From contig CM066036.1 in the NCBI GenBank assembly GCA_033557465.1, positions 583,627,574 through 583,691,573 on the forward strand: a stretch of 64,000 nt of DNA, read 5' to 3'. Of this stretch, positions 31,961-42,700 are shown piece after piece (positions within the stretch are counted from its first letter, which is position 1; each line of letters opens with the position of its first letter). The stretch comes from Ichthyophis bannanicus. Its lineage: Eukaryota > Chordata > Amphibia > Gymnophiona > Ichthyophiidae. The notes under the pieces are model-generated. The model was given only the letters and a program-made list of their open reading frames with translations, did no database searches and was not told where the DNA came from. Position numbers and translations under genes: made by a program.

Positions 31961-32420
31961 AGCAGACATAGTGGACAAAAACTTCTCCACCTAGATGTCA
32001 GGATTATTCATATGAAGATTAAAAGCCACAAAGATCATTAAATTGTTATTTTGCAACAATAAAGCAACAAGAGCCATAGGCCTCCCCCCAGAGGAACTCA
32101 GGGGATAATATACTACTTGTAAGAGAGGAGTATCCAGAAACACAAGAATTTATTATAACCTATGGGTAAGGAGACATCAAGATGAGGACATTTCAATACA
32201 GTCTTAAATAACCCTTCTTCCTTTTATCAATAAGATGATTATTCTCATCATTAAAACATAGTGGACATAATAAATTTAACAAAGGAATTTGAAGGAGAAA
32301 GCCAAGATTCAACAATATGGATCATATCATAACATCCTTCTGTAATAAAAATCTTGAATCAGCAAATGTTTGTTCTACACAGATCTGGAATTGACATAGC
32401 CAAATTTATGATTACCACAA
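31961..32420. other. spacer before DIRS copy F
   Basis: AT-rich sequence in which I see no gene or recognised repeat. Confidence 0.4.
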
Positions 32421-32520
32421 GGTAATTACTCACCTATAACAGGTGTTCTCCGTGGACAGCAGAAATAAGTCCTCATGCATGGGTGACATACCCGACGAGG
32501 CCTTCTGAAAGTGGAGAACC
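32421..32520 (-). repeat. left ITR of DIRS copy F
   Basis: ACTCACCTATAACAGGTGTTCTCCGTGG-type start followed by CAGAAATAAGTCCTCATGCATGGG, resembling the termini of copies B and I. No ICR follows within the expected distance. Confidence 0.75.
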
Positions 32521-32542
32521 TTGAGCAAGTTCTGAGGAACTG

Positions 32543-33620
32543 TCAACTAATGCAGTGACTGAAAAAGGGGACTGGTGATATGCAATGGATCCCGCAGGTG
32601 ACCGTAGCCTGGGTCCACTGAGTCCATTGAATCTGCTTCATTTGAAGACATGTTAAGAGTGTAACATGCACTGTGGAGGCCATATGGCCTAGGATGGTTA
32701 TCTTCTGAGCTGTCACTCGCTGAGTCAATTGAATGTCCAGCACCAAGGCTCTGAAGCCGGTGCTGGAGCTAGTGTTGCGGAAGGAACACTTTCACCTGAG
32801 TTTATTTTTATTTATTTATTTATATTCTCTTATATACCGTGCTATTCTGCTTCAGTTGTATCGAGCAGGGCCCCTATGAATTCCAGCTGCTGGGAGAGCT
32901 AAAGGTGGGACTTGGGGTAACTGATCACGAACCCTAACAGCTCCAACGCTTGAATGGTCAAGCCTGTCGACTCTTGAATTCCCCCTGGGGTGGAACCCTT
33001 TATTAGCCAATCGTCCCGGTAAGGGAGGACAAAGACTCTTAGTGTCCTGAGGTAGGCTGCTACTGCAGCAAGACATCTTGTGAAAACTCAAGGCTCCAAG
33101 GCCATGTCAAAAGGCAGCATTTGATACTGAAAGTGTTGTCCTCCCAAGACGAATCTCAGATATTCCCTGTGAGCGGGATGAATCAGTATGTGGGTATATG
33201 CATCCTTTAGATCCAGGGAGCATCAATCTCCTTTCTGAAGGTACGGGGGCAGGGTGCCCAGAGAAATGATCTTGAACTTTTCTCGTACCAAGTGAATGTT
33301 GAGATCTCTGAGGTCCAGGATAGGACGGAATCCCCCCGTTTTTTTGGGGATCAGAAAGTACCTGGAGTAAAACCCCTCCCCATTTGCTCTTGCGGTACGA
33401 GCTCAATGACGAGATTGACCAGGCGGGCAGAGATTTCTCTCTGAAGCAGCTCCTGATGCAGAGGGTCAAGGTTTTGTGCCCTTAGGGGCCAATTTGGAGG
33501 AAGCTCAAAAAAATGCATTTTGTAGCTGTTTTGGATTATCTGTAGCATCCATGAGGCCGAGGTTATGAGAGGCCACAATGGAGCAAAATGCATGAGCCTT
33601 CCCCCACTGGAGCGTTTCTC
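32543..33620 (-). pseudogene. RT remnant, DIRS copy F
   Basis: LGHMASTVHVTLLTCLQM (about 32640-32690) is the RT/RNase H linker region. The active site at about 33010-33025 reads YRDDW instead of YLDDW. The upstream region keeps a KDAYTHILIHPAH-like stretch (about 33180-33215) and FLIPKKTGGF-like codons (about 33330-33365). Frames are broken throughout. Confidence 0.7.
32799..32855 (-). repeat. L2/SINE-type 3' tail fragment inserted in DIRS copy F
   Basis: TTTATTTATTTATTTATATTC-TCTTATATACCG is the reverse complement of the GCGGTATATAA...AATAAATA tail seen at the end of L2-a and of the SINE at 36481. RT homology of copy F resumes immediately after it. Confidence 0.6.
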
Positions 33621-33699
33621 ACGGGAATCACTGGTAGATTGGCTATGCTCTGAAGGAACCAGTCAAAACCCCACTCTAGGTTTTGGCTGTGGGACTGGC

Positions 33700-34700
33700 T
33701 GGGCCTTTTGAGGCTTCTCTCTGCACCTTTGCAGGCGAGGAGCTTGTTGCTACTGTTTGGAGGTCTGGGGCATAGGTCTGGGCCTACGAGGGTAGTAGGT
33801 CTTTTTCTGGCTGCCACCTTGGTACCTCCTACGATAGGCTGGCTCAGATGTGCGCCTTGAGGGCCTGGTAAGAGTGATAAGCTGCTTTTCTAGGATGCCA
33901 ACCTTCTCCTCTACCTGTTTACTGAACAGATTCTCTCCATGGCACTGCATGTCTGCCAGCTTATTCTGAATCAATTGTTCCAAGTTCGTAGACTGGAGCA
34001 GGTGAGCCTCCGGACACCAATACCTATAGCAACAGTTCTTGATGCCATTTCAAAGGCATCATAGGTCGCCCAGACCATGAACTTCAAGCAGTCCTTGCCA
34101 TGGCCCACCAGGGCACAATACTGCTCTAACGTCTTAGGAGGAAGAAATGAGGACAGTTTCACAAGGTTGCGCATGATGTCCTTCAAGAGCATGCTCATGT
34201 AGAGCTGGTAAGAGGTGACGCAGGCTATGAGCATGGAGCTCTGAAAACATCTCCCGAAAGAGCTGCCCTTCCTGGAGATGCTGAGGAATGAGTATTGGTA
34301 CTCTTGATCCTCTTAAGGGCGGACTCAACCACCAAGAAGTGGTATGGGAGTTGAGGTTTCTCGAAACCTGAAGCCTTTTGAACCCTGTACATTGAGTCCA
34401 GTCTCCTACTGACTGGTAGCACATTGAAGGCTTTTCCCACATCCTCATTTGCACCCTCTGCAGGATGCGGTGCACGGGCACTGTTAACGCCTCTTTAGGT
34501 GCTCAGGAGTACTGCAGGATCTCTAACCCCTCCGTCCTGGGTTCATTCTCGGTCTCCAATGAGAATGGCATGGCTTTGGCCATATCCCTCATAAAATCCT
34601 GGAGGGTCATATCCTCAGGAGGGGACTTTTGCTGCTCGTGGTGAGGAGAAAGGGTCCGATGGGAGGTCTGGAGACCTGCCTTCCAAGAAGTCCTCCAATT
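33700..34700 (-). pseudogene. gag-like remnant, DIRS copy F
   Basis: VSRRLDSMYRVQKASGFEKPQ (about 34340-34410), VTSYQLYMSMLLKDIM (about 34170-34220) and QNKLADMQCHGENLFSKQ (about 33910-33975) follow the order of gag in copy D. The C-terminus is basic. Frame breaks occur near 33980 and 34230, and the N-terminal part is missing or eroded. Confidence 0.7.
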
Positions 34701-34920
34701 AATGATCGGTTATCCAGTCATTGGAGTCCAATTCCGAGAGGAAGTCAAAATACCTCTAAGTCTCCGCCCAGCTCTCCCTCCTGCTTCAAGGGGAATGGGA
34801 GCTCCTCTGAGAGTGACAATGCGCAGACACCTGTCTGGATTGCAAGGGTGCATCGGATCCCGAGACACTGGAGAAGGAAATTGGCTGGACAGGAACCGGT
34901 GTCAAGGCCCTTTATCATTT

Positions 34921-35053
34921 GTTGTTGTTGTTAAGTGCCGTCGAGTCGGAGTCGACTCATGGCGACCCTCTGGATAGCTATCCTAAATTGTGTTCGGTCT
35001 TCAGTCAGGCGGCTCATTGTTGACAGACTGGTACCCGTAGCTGCTGTTATTGT
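34921..35053 (-). mobile_element. 5'-truncated RTE LINE copy (3' end only)
   Basis: After the GTT repeats, this segment is identical by eye to the 3' end of the RTE at 39729-39859, including the GTCGAGTCGGAGTCGACTC block. It differs only in having four rather than three GTT units. Identity over about 130 bp points to recent activity of the same source. Confidence 0.85.
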
Positions 35054-35689
35054 AACATTAGCAACAGAGCGGTTTACAACAATAAAACAAATAATTAAAA
35101 TTGTAAAATACAACTTAAATAGGAAAAGATATAGGACAAAGTAAAGAATAAAGACCAATATAGGATTAAAATGAGAATAGATAGTTAAGTGCATAGACGT
35201 GTAGATATCTCGTGTCTCTCCTGTCCCACAGTAACCTTATTCTTCAAAGCAAGGGCTTGCGTAAATAAATAACATTTTAATTGGGAGTTGAACTGTTTAA
35301 AAGATGCCTCTAGCCGAAGGTATGTTGGAAAAGCTATTCCAGGGTTCTGGAGCCAGATAGCTGAAGGCCGATTGATGGGTGACTTCATAATGGAGTCTAT
35401 GTGGTAGAGGGAGAACCAGACAGTTGTGGGAAAGGGACCTAAGTGTGCGGCCAAATGTGTAGGGAATGGTCAGGGCTGTGAAATATTGGGTGGCCTAGTT
35501 ATGAATTGCTTTATGAGTCAGTGTAAGTGTCTTGACTTGTATTTGCTGTGGATAGGGGAGCCAGTGATATTGACTGTATAGTGGTTTAATATGGTCAAAT
35601 CTTTTGGCACCGGTAAGAGCACGAAGGGTAGTGTTTTGGATGGCTTGAAGGAGTTTAAGTTGTGTACTCGGAAAACCAGCAAAGACTGA
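35054..35689 (-). repeat. interspersed repeat family R1, second copy
   Basis: It opens with GAGCGGTTTACAACAATAAAAC (minus-strand LINE-type tail), followed by sequence whose minus strand contains FKQFNSQLKCYLFTQALAL (about 35255-35320), reminiscent of the FRKELKTHLF ending of L2-type ORF2. It is probably the 3' end of an old L2-group LINE. No intact gene. Confidence 0.45.
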
Positions 35690-35750
35690 GGGGTATGTTT
35701 ACTAATCAGCGGTAGCAGCTTCCGTGCGATATCGGAGCCGCGGCCCCATT
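35690..35750. mobile_element. half copy of the palindromic MITE
   Basis: GGGGTATGTTTACTAATC... GATATCGGAGCCGCGGCCCC matches the left arm of the element at 2689-2816. The right arm is missing, and L2-b sequence begins directly after it. Confidence 0.65.
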
Positions 35751-36053
35751 GTAATAGCATCCTTCAAGGGCTTTAGATACAAGCGCTAAACCACCTTTGG
35801 ATAGCTCAACATATTGCTGCCAGGATCACCATAAATGCAAATCCCACAGAACACATCACATGTATTCTATACAAGCTACATTGGCTACCAATCTATAAGA
35901 AGATTAAATATAAAATACCAATGACTACATTCAAACTAATAAAAAACCTGACACCATCGTACCTAAACGACCTCATCAAAAACCCCTCAAATGACAGAAT
36001 AAGAAGAGAATGAACACAAAACACGCTACTTGTTCCCTCAACTTAAGAACATA
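35751..36053 (+). pseudogene. L2-b: old L2-like LINE ORF2 fragment, first piece
   Basis: Aligns with L2-a at about 46391-46600: shared NAILQGL-, ARIT-, LHWLPIYKKIKYK- and TTFKLIKNL-type codons. Stop codons and indels are present. It appears to continue at 36921-36998 and 58467-58863, interrupted first by a CR1-like piece and then by DIRS copy G. Confidence 0.75.
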
Positions 36054-36920
36054 AGATATGCCATATTGGGTCAGACCAAGGTCCATCAAGCCCAGTATCC
36101 TGTTTCCAACAGTGGCCAATCTAGGTCATAAGTATCTAGCAGTTTTCTCAAACAAGAGACAGGTTCCACAGTGCTTGTGTTGGGTCAAGCAGTGATATCC
36201 TGGGTCCCTTTTAATAATGGTTTATGGATTTTTCCTCCAGGAACTTGTCCAAACCTTTTTTAAACCCAGCTACAATAACAACTTTTACTACATCCTCCGG
36301 TAACAAATTCCAGAGTTTGAGTACACGCTGAGTGAAAAAATATTTTCTCTTATTAGTCTTAAATAGTTTACTCTGTAGCTTCATTGCATGTCCCCTAGTC
36401 TTTCTATATTCTGATGATGTAAACAATTGATCTATGTTTACCTGTTCCACTCCATTCATTAGTTTATAGACCTCTATCATATTTATTTTATTTATTATAT
36501 TCTCTTATATACCGCGCTATTCTGCATCAGTGCGGTTTACATTGAACAAACTGAAATTACATTGAACAGGGCATTATAACTTGGAGATAACTATTTTACA
36601 GGGAACATGAGCTATGGAGGGTTAAGTGGCTTGCCCAAGACCACAAGGAGCACCTGTGGGACTAGAAACCCCAGTCCTTCCGGCCCAAGGTTGCTGTCTT
36701 CTAGTGGGATTTGGACCACCGACCTTCCGGGATGAAGTACCTTGCCCCAACCACTAGGCCACTCCTCCACTCCTCCTCATATCTCCCCTCAGCCGTCTCT
36801 TTTCCAGGTTGAAGAGCCCTAACCTTTTCAGCCTCTCTTCATAGGGGTATCCTTCCATCCCCTTTACCATTTTGGTGGCTCTTCTCTGTAACTTTTCTAA
36901 TAACGCTATATCCTTTTTAA
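36054..36920 (-). mobile_element. CR1/Rex1-like LINE 3' fragment inserted in L2-b
   Basis: The minus strand (36211-36480) encodes the RT C-terminus: [54 protein letters not shown] and [17 protein letters not shown]. The coding sequence continues to the right of the SINE (36781-36920, [15 protein letters not shown]). The 3' UTR (36054-36210) reads as the common LINE tail beginning near TTAAGAACATAAGATATGCC. It is the same family as the fragment at 1-463. Confidence 0.8.
36481..36776 (-). mobile_element. tRNA-derived SINE with L2-type tail
   Basis: Read on the minus strand, the 5' head has a Pol III A box TGGCCTAGTGGTT (36749-36761) and a weaker B box GGTCCAAATCC (36708-36718). The body contains TTGGGCAAGCCACTTAACCC, like the core of MIR-type SINEs. 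The 3' tail is GTAAACCGCACTG...GCGCGGTATATAAGAG followed by AATAAATA repeats, matching the L2-a tail. It splits the CR1-like fragment. The flanks CCTCTATCAT and TCCTCCTCAT may be an imperfect target duplication. Confidence 0.75.
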
Positions 36921-36998
36921 GATAGATTCATCTGTTCAATGACAAACAAAGCCTTTAGCTTTACTGCACCAATGCTAGGGAACTCCCTTCCAGATAAA
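36921..36998 (+). pseudogene. L2-b second piece
   Basis: The codons A-F-S-F-T-A-P-M-L-G-N-S-L-P-D-K align with RAFSFSAPTIWNHLPCELR of L2-a (about 46711-46765). The reading resumes at 58467 (L-R-S-A-N-D-L-I-T-F-R-K-E-L-K), so DIRS copy G entered between K and L. Confidence 0.75.
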
Positions 36999-37316
36999 GC
37001 ACAGTTACTTACCTGTAACAGGTGATCTCTGGGAACAGCAGGAATAAGTCTTCACATATGGGTACGTCGGTACCGACGGAGTCTGCGTGGGAACGCTTCC
37101 CAGCGTCCAATCAAAGAGCTTTTGGAAGCATCCCACCACGCCTGCGTGCTGCCTTCCCGCCTTTCCGAACTGCCTCTCCTCAGTTAAGTTTTAAAGCTGA
37201 GACAAAGAGAGAGAGAGGAAAGGAAAGATAGATAGAGATACAACTCCTGGGGAGGTGGGTGGGTTGTGAAGACTTATTCCTGCTGTTCCCAGAGATCACC
37301 TGTTACAGGTAAGTAA
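36999..37316 (-). mobile_element. DIRS copy G, 3' segment (ITR and half of ICR)
   Basis: Left terminus GCACAGTTACTTACCTGTAACAGG; the ICR starts at about 37265 and is cut at CCTGTTACAGGTAAGTAA (37299-37316) by copy H. The other half of the ICR, CTGTGCTATCTCCAGGAAC, is found at 53478. Rejoined, the ICR reads through exactly. G has no visible target duplication in L2-b. Confidence 0.9.
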
Positions 37317-37905
37317 ATGGAAATTACACTAACCTGGTAATTGTAGTTCCTGTAGGATCCAGTTTAGTCCTCCACAATCGGGTAGTGCACCTTCTACTGC
37401 AGCCTGGAGACTGGACCAATCAAATCTTCTGTAGTACATATCCCGCAGGAGCTCCCAGAAGCCCCCCAGTGTACTAGTAACAAAGCATACTTAACGAAGC
37501 AACACATTAAATAATCATTAAATTATCATTACATTATCAGTAAAACCTTTTCTTCCCCCCCTGTAATAACCAACTCCCTCCCCAAACGAGGAAGTCAGAA
37601 CACCGGCTGGCGCCGAAACCGACGCCTTCCAATTAACACAGAGCTCCCCTTCACAGAAATCTAGGGAGCTGACTGAACTCCAAGAAAGGGAAGAGCCATA
37701 GCGATAAGCACGACTGTCAACAGAACCCGAACGGGACGAAGAACCGTCCTACAGTCAACCGCTCGGAACAGCGCGCCGCAAGACTACACAGAGAGTTGGG
37801 AGGGAAGGAGGACTAAACTGGATCCTACAGGAACTACAATTACCAGGTTAGTGTAATTTCCATTTCCTGTGCGGATATCCAGTTTAGTCCTCCACAATCG
37901 GGATG
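37317..37905 (-). repeat. left ITR and ICR of DIRS copy H
   Basis: AAATGGAAATTACACTAACC at 37317 is the complement of GGTTAGTGTAATTTCCATTT in the ICR (about 37845-37864). The ICR continues CCTGTGCGGATATCCAGTTT-AGTCCTCCACAATCGGG, complementary to the right terminus (about 53437-53475). The space between ITR and ICR (37480-37790) holds no gene. Confidence 0.9.
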
Positions 37906-37916
37906 TAACAGAGCAG

Positions 37917-38398
37917 TTAAGACCGGGCGGGACCTTGCCAGCCGGCGCGCAGAACCGCCGATCCAAAACAGGAATCCCGAGCCGCTAATACATCCAGGCG
38001 ATAGTGCCTGCTGAAAGCGTGCAGAAACGACCAAGTGGCCGCCCTACAGATATCCGCTGGCGGAACCAGGCAATGCTCCGCCCAAGAGGTCGCCTGAGCT
38101 CGAGTAGAATGAGCTCGAAGCCCCTCCGGAACTGGCCGCTGCTGCAACAGATACGCAGATGCGATCGCTTCCTTGAGCCATCTAGCAATGGAGGCCTTAG
38201 CCGCCGCCTCCCCTTTTCTTGCGCCCCCAAAGAGCACAAAAAGCCGATCGGTCTTACGAAAGGACTCCGTAGACTGCAAATACCGACGCAGCGTGCGACC
38301 CACATCGAGCCGGTGAAGACTCTTGTCCACCGACTCGACCGAGTTCGCCGAAAGGACCGGCAGAAACACTGCCTGATTCAAGTGAAAGGGAGACACTT
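37917..38398 (-). pseudogene. tyrosine recombinase C-terminal part, DIRS copy H (split by L2-a)
   Basis: Reads SPFHLNQAVFLPVLSANS..., the HxxR box AHSTRAQATSWAEHC, ADICRAATWSFLHAF and the tyrosine in RHYRLDV. The upstream half, including SARRISDLQAL, is at 47089-48039. Joining the halves restores a complete R-H-R-Y set, so this gene was intact until L2-a inserted. Confidence 0.85.
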
Positions 38399-38400
38399 CG

Positions 38401-39302
38401 CTCGGAGAACACCCGGCTGCTCACTACCTCCACTCCTGCCCAATCGGGGCAGTGGGAGGTGCTCCTGCCCATATTGGGGCAGTGGGAGAGGAGGAGCTGA
38501 GCTCCCAGGAGGGCCTTAAAAGGCGGCGTCCCTACAGCGAGGGAGCCGCTTTGCTCGGAGAACACCCGGCTGCTCACTACCTCCACTCCTGCCCAATCGG
38601 GGCAGTGGGAGGTGCTCCTGCCCATATCGGGGCAGTGGGAGAGGAGGAGCTGAGCTCCCAGGAGGGCCTTAAAAGGCGGCGTCCCTACAGCGAGGGAGCC
38701 GCTTCGCTCAGAGAACACCCGGCTGCTCACTACCTCCACTCCTGCCCAATCGGGGCAGTGGGAGGTGCTCCTGCCCATATCGGGGCAGTGGGAGAGGAGG
38801 AGCTGAGCTCCCAGGAGGGCCTTAAAAGGCGGCGTCCCTACAGCGAGGGAGCCGCTTCGCTCGGAGAACACCCGGCTGCTCACTACCTCCACTCCTGCCC
38901 AATCGGGGCAGTGGGAGGTGCTCCTGCCCATATCGGGGCAGTGGGAGAGGAGGAGCTGAGCTCCCAGGAGGGCCTTAAAAGGCGGCGTCCCTACAGCGAG
39001 GGAGCCGCTTCGCTCGGAGAACACCCGGCTGCTCACTACCTCCACTCCTGCCCAATCGGGGCAGTGGGAGGTGCTCCTGCCCATATCGGGGCAGTGGGAG
39101 AGGAGGAGCTGAGCTCCCAGGAGGGCCTTAAAAGGCGGCGTCCCTACAGCGAGGGAGCCGCTTCGCTCGGAGAACACCCGGCTGCTCACTACCTCCACTC
39201 CTGCCCAATCGGGGCAGTGGGAGGTGCTCCTGCCCATATCGGGGCAGTGGGAGAGGAGGAGCTGAGCTCCCAGGAGGGCCTTAAAAGGCGGCGTCCCTAC
39301 AG
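38401..39302 (+). repeat. tandem array of six 153-bp GC-rich units (putative L2 promoter monomers)
   Basis: Units start at 38401, 38554, 38707, 38860, 39013 and 39166, each beginning CTC-GGAGAACACCCGGC; the last is slightly short. Each unit contains two near-palindromic subunits (TGCCCAATCGGGGCAGTGGGAG and TGCCCATATCGGGGCAGTGGG), a CCAAT-like GCCCAATCGG, and a CCTTAAAAGG TATA-like word. The array lies exactly between the break in H's recombinase and the 5' UTR of L2-a, so I read it as the 5' end of the LINE, like the monomers of some rodent L1 elements. Because 153 is divisible by three, both strands show long open frames; I do not count them as genes. Confidence 0.7.
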
Positions 39303-39728
39303 GGCGCGCCCGCGCCTGAGGGCCTCGCCAGAGGGCCCTTTGGCGTGGCCCTTAGGCGGTGGCCATTGGCGTGACCCACTCCACGGAAAAGCATTGCAAC
39401 GGGAAAGGCCCATACATCAATGACAACAGGATCACAATCGCCCTTGGCTTGAGCCCCCAGAGATGGGTGTGAGCTCGCCGACGCCACCAACCTAGCATCC
39501 CGAACCCCCCCTGGACTCAACGAACCTGAAAAACACGGAATATCAACACCTCCGGCATCACTCTGCACAGCCCACCACACTGTGGACCAACACCACGTAA
39601 GTAGATCTCAAGGAATACTACTGCTAACCACTACCTACAAACTGACACAACTGACACTTAAATCTAGACTGTGGAATCTGTGGTAACCTGACTGTGAAAA
39701 CCATCCACAGGGGTGCAGCTACGCATAT
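39303..39728 (+). promoter_or_regulatory. L2-a 5' UTR, first part
   Basis: Starts with a GC-rich block (GGGCGCGCCCGCGCC at 39302) and becomes AC-rich. It ends in AGCTACGCATAT (39717-39728), which is repeated at 43049-43060 as the RTE target duplication. I see no open frame with recognisable content. Confidence 0.5.
39717..39728. repeat. target-site duplication of the RTE, left copy
   Basis: AGCTACGCATAT here is repeated exactly at 43049-43060, bracketing the RTE element. Confidence 0.85.
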
Positions 39729-42700
39729 GTTGTTGTTAAGTGCCGTCGAGTCGGAGTCGACTCATGGCGACCCTCTGGATAGCTATCCTAAATTGTGTTC
39801 GGTCTTCAGTCAGGCGGCTCATTGTTGACAGACTGGTACCCGTAGCTGCTGTTATTGTAGCGATCCATCTCATTGCTGGCCTTCCTCTTTTGCGTTGACC
39901 TTCTATCTTTCCAAGCATGATGTCTTTCTCTAATGATCTCTCTCTTCGCATGATGTGTCCGAAGTATGAAAGTCGAAGTCTTGTCATCTGAGCTTCTAAA
40001 GAAAGCTTAGGTTTGATCTCCTCTAGTACCGACTGGTTTGTTCTTCGGGCAGTCCATGGTATACACAGTATTCGTCGCCAGCACCATAATTCAAAGGCAT
40101 CAATTTTCTTCCTGTCTGTCTTTTTCACTGTCCAGCTTTCACATCCATATGATGTTATTGAAAATACCATGGCATGAACAAGTCGAATCTTTGTATGGAG
40201 AGAGACATCTCTGCTCTTGAGAATCTTATCTAGGTCTTTCATAGCCATTCTGCCAAGAGCAATGCGTCGTCTGATTTCTTGACTGCTTGTTGCTTCTTTA
40301 TTGATAGTTGATCCAAGTAGGTTAAAGTTGTTCACGATTTCAATTTCTTCTCCTTCAACGATGAACCTGTTGATTATGCCAGTTGTCATGATCTTTGTCT
40401 TCTTTACATTAAGGTGCAGGCCCATTTTGAGACTATGTTCTTTGATTGTGAGAAGCAAATGTTTCAGATCATCTTCACTTTCTGCCAGTAGTGTGGTATC
40501 ATCAGCATAGCGAAGGTTGTTGATGAGTCTTCCACCAATCTTCACACCTCTGTTGTCTTCATACAATCCTGCTTCTCTGATGATTTGTTCTGCATATAAA
40601 TTAAACAGGTAGGGGGAAAGTATGCAGCCTTGTCTTACACCTTTGCTTATTTTAAACCATTCTGTTTCTCCTTGTTCCGTTCGAACTGTTGCTTCTTGAT
40701 CAATGTACAGATTGCGCAAGAGAACGATCAGGTGTTCTGGTATACCCATGCTTCTTAATGTGGCCCAGAGTTTCTCATGGTTTACACAGTCAAAAGCCTT
40801 GCTATAGTCGATAAAGCACAAATAGATATCCTTTTGGTATTCTTTAGTCTTTTCAAGGATCCATCTCACATCCGCAATGATGTCTCTCGTTCCTCGCCCT
40901 TTCCTGAACCCTGCTTGCACTTCAGGTAGTTCTTGTTCTAGGTATGGCTGTAGTCTCTTTTGAATAATCTTCAGTAGAATCTTGCTGGCATGTGGGATCA
41001 GAGCGATTGTGCGATAATTTCCACAGTCAGTTGGATCACCTTTCTTTAGTATTGGTATAAACACAGATCTTTTCCAGTCAGTTGGCCATGATGTTGTCGT
41101 CCATATTTCTTGGCAGAGCCTTGTAAGTACGGTAACAGCTGCATCAGATTGCTGCAATACTTCTATGGGAATGCTATCAATGCCTGGTGCTTTGTTCTTT
41201 GATAAGTCTTTCAATGCTGCTTCAACTTCTTCTTTCATCACCAATGGTTCCTGATCATAAGGTATCGGTTGAAACGGCTGTTGGTCCACTTGATCTTTAT
41301 CATATAAAAACTCTGTATATTCCTTCCACCTTTTCTTGATCTTCTCAGCATCATTCAACATAGAACCTTGAGCATCTTGTAACATTCCTATTCGAGGCTG
41401 GAACTTTTTCTTTAACTCTCGCAGCTTTAGGAAAGCTGATCTTGTTCTTCCTCTAATAGTTTCTGCTTCTATTTCCTTGCAAGTGTCATTGTAGTACTTT
41501 TCCTTGTCCTGTCTAGCTGCACGTTGGAAATCTCTGTTGAGTTCTGCGATTGTCTTTCTTTCTCCTTTGGCTTTAGCTTCTCTGCGTTTCTGGGCAATTT
41601 TCAGAGTTTCTTCCGTCATCCATTTTGGCCGTTTTTGTTTTTTCACCTTTTGTAGAGACTTCTCGCTTTCTTCCAGCACAACCTTCTTGATGTCATTCCA
41701 TAACTCTTCCGGAGTTCTGTCATTTGTATCTAAAGCAGCAAATCGATTTTGCAGGCAGTCTTTAAATTCCAGTGGTATATTCTCAAGGTCATATTTTGCT
41801 GCATTCATGAGTGGTTTGCTCTTTTTCAACTTTAGCTTGAGTTTGCATACTAGTAGTTGATGATCTGTACCACAGTCAGCTCCAGGTTTTGTCTTTGTTG
41901 ATGTTACAGAGCTTTTCCATCGTTGACTTCCACAGATGTAGTCAATTTGATTTCTATACAATCCATTGGGTGAAGTCCATGTGTACAGTCGCCGCTTGTG
42001 TTGCTGGAAGAAGGTGTTTGAGATGAATAGATCATTGGTCTTGCAGAATTCTATCAATCTTTCTCCAGCTTCATTTCTGTTGCCAAGTCCATATTTTCCA
42101 ACTACTTTGCCTTCTTCTTTGTTGCCAACTTTTGCGTTCCAGTCACCCATGACTATCAGGATATCCTGTTTGCATGTTCTGTCAATTTCAGCTTGTACTT
42201 GTTCATAGAACTCTTCAATTTCATTCTCTTCTGCAGCTGTTGTTGGGGCATATACTTGAATTATAGTTGTGTTGATAGGCAATCCTCGCAGACGAATAGA
42301 GATTAAGCGTTCGCTGACTGCATTGTATTTCATTACAGTTCTTGCAAGTTTCTTCTTTATTATAAGTGCAACACCATTTCTTTTTTGTCTTTCATTTCCA
42401 GCATAGTAGACCATGTGATCATCTGATGCAAAGTGCCCCATGCCAGTCCATTTCAGTTCGCTGACACCCAACAGATCAAGTTGTACACGTTCCATTTCAT
42501 TCTTGACCACCTCCAACTTCCCTTGGTTCATGCTTCGTACGTTCCATGTTCCAATGTGTAAGACATCTTTACAGCTTCTGACTCTCATTTCATGCGCAGC
42601 TACATCAGCAGTCAGACTTCCCGAGGGCTTTGATCCAACCACATCATAAATGCTGGCTTTACTCTGAAAAGTCTTCAGCTCTTCCCCAGTAGCTAGTTGA

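Larger units (their letters stand above)
32421..34920 (-). mobile_element. DIRS retrotransposon copy F, internally deleted
   Basis: The left ITR (GTAATTACTCACCTATAACAGG, 32422) is followed almost directly by RNase H/RT sequence, so the ICR and YR gene are deleted. RT and gag remnants continue to about 34700. The element is cut at 34920 by a 5'-truncated RTE insertion, and no right ITR follows. It also carries an L2-type tail fragment at 32799-32855. Confidence 0.8.

Noticed and set aside
36700..36765. tRNA gene
   Set aside because: The A and B boxes belong to a SINE head; the B box is imperfect and no cloverleaf is evident.
38401..39302. CRISPR array
   Set aside because: The repeats are contiguous 153-bp units without unique spacers, in a vertebrate-type retroelement context.
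38254..39423. Long repetitive open frames of over 320 codons on both strands
   Set aside because: They come from a 153-bp tandem unit whose length is divisible by three, so any open frame is repeated. The content is not protein-like and the array is better explained as LINE promoter monomers.
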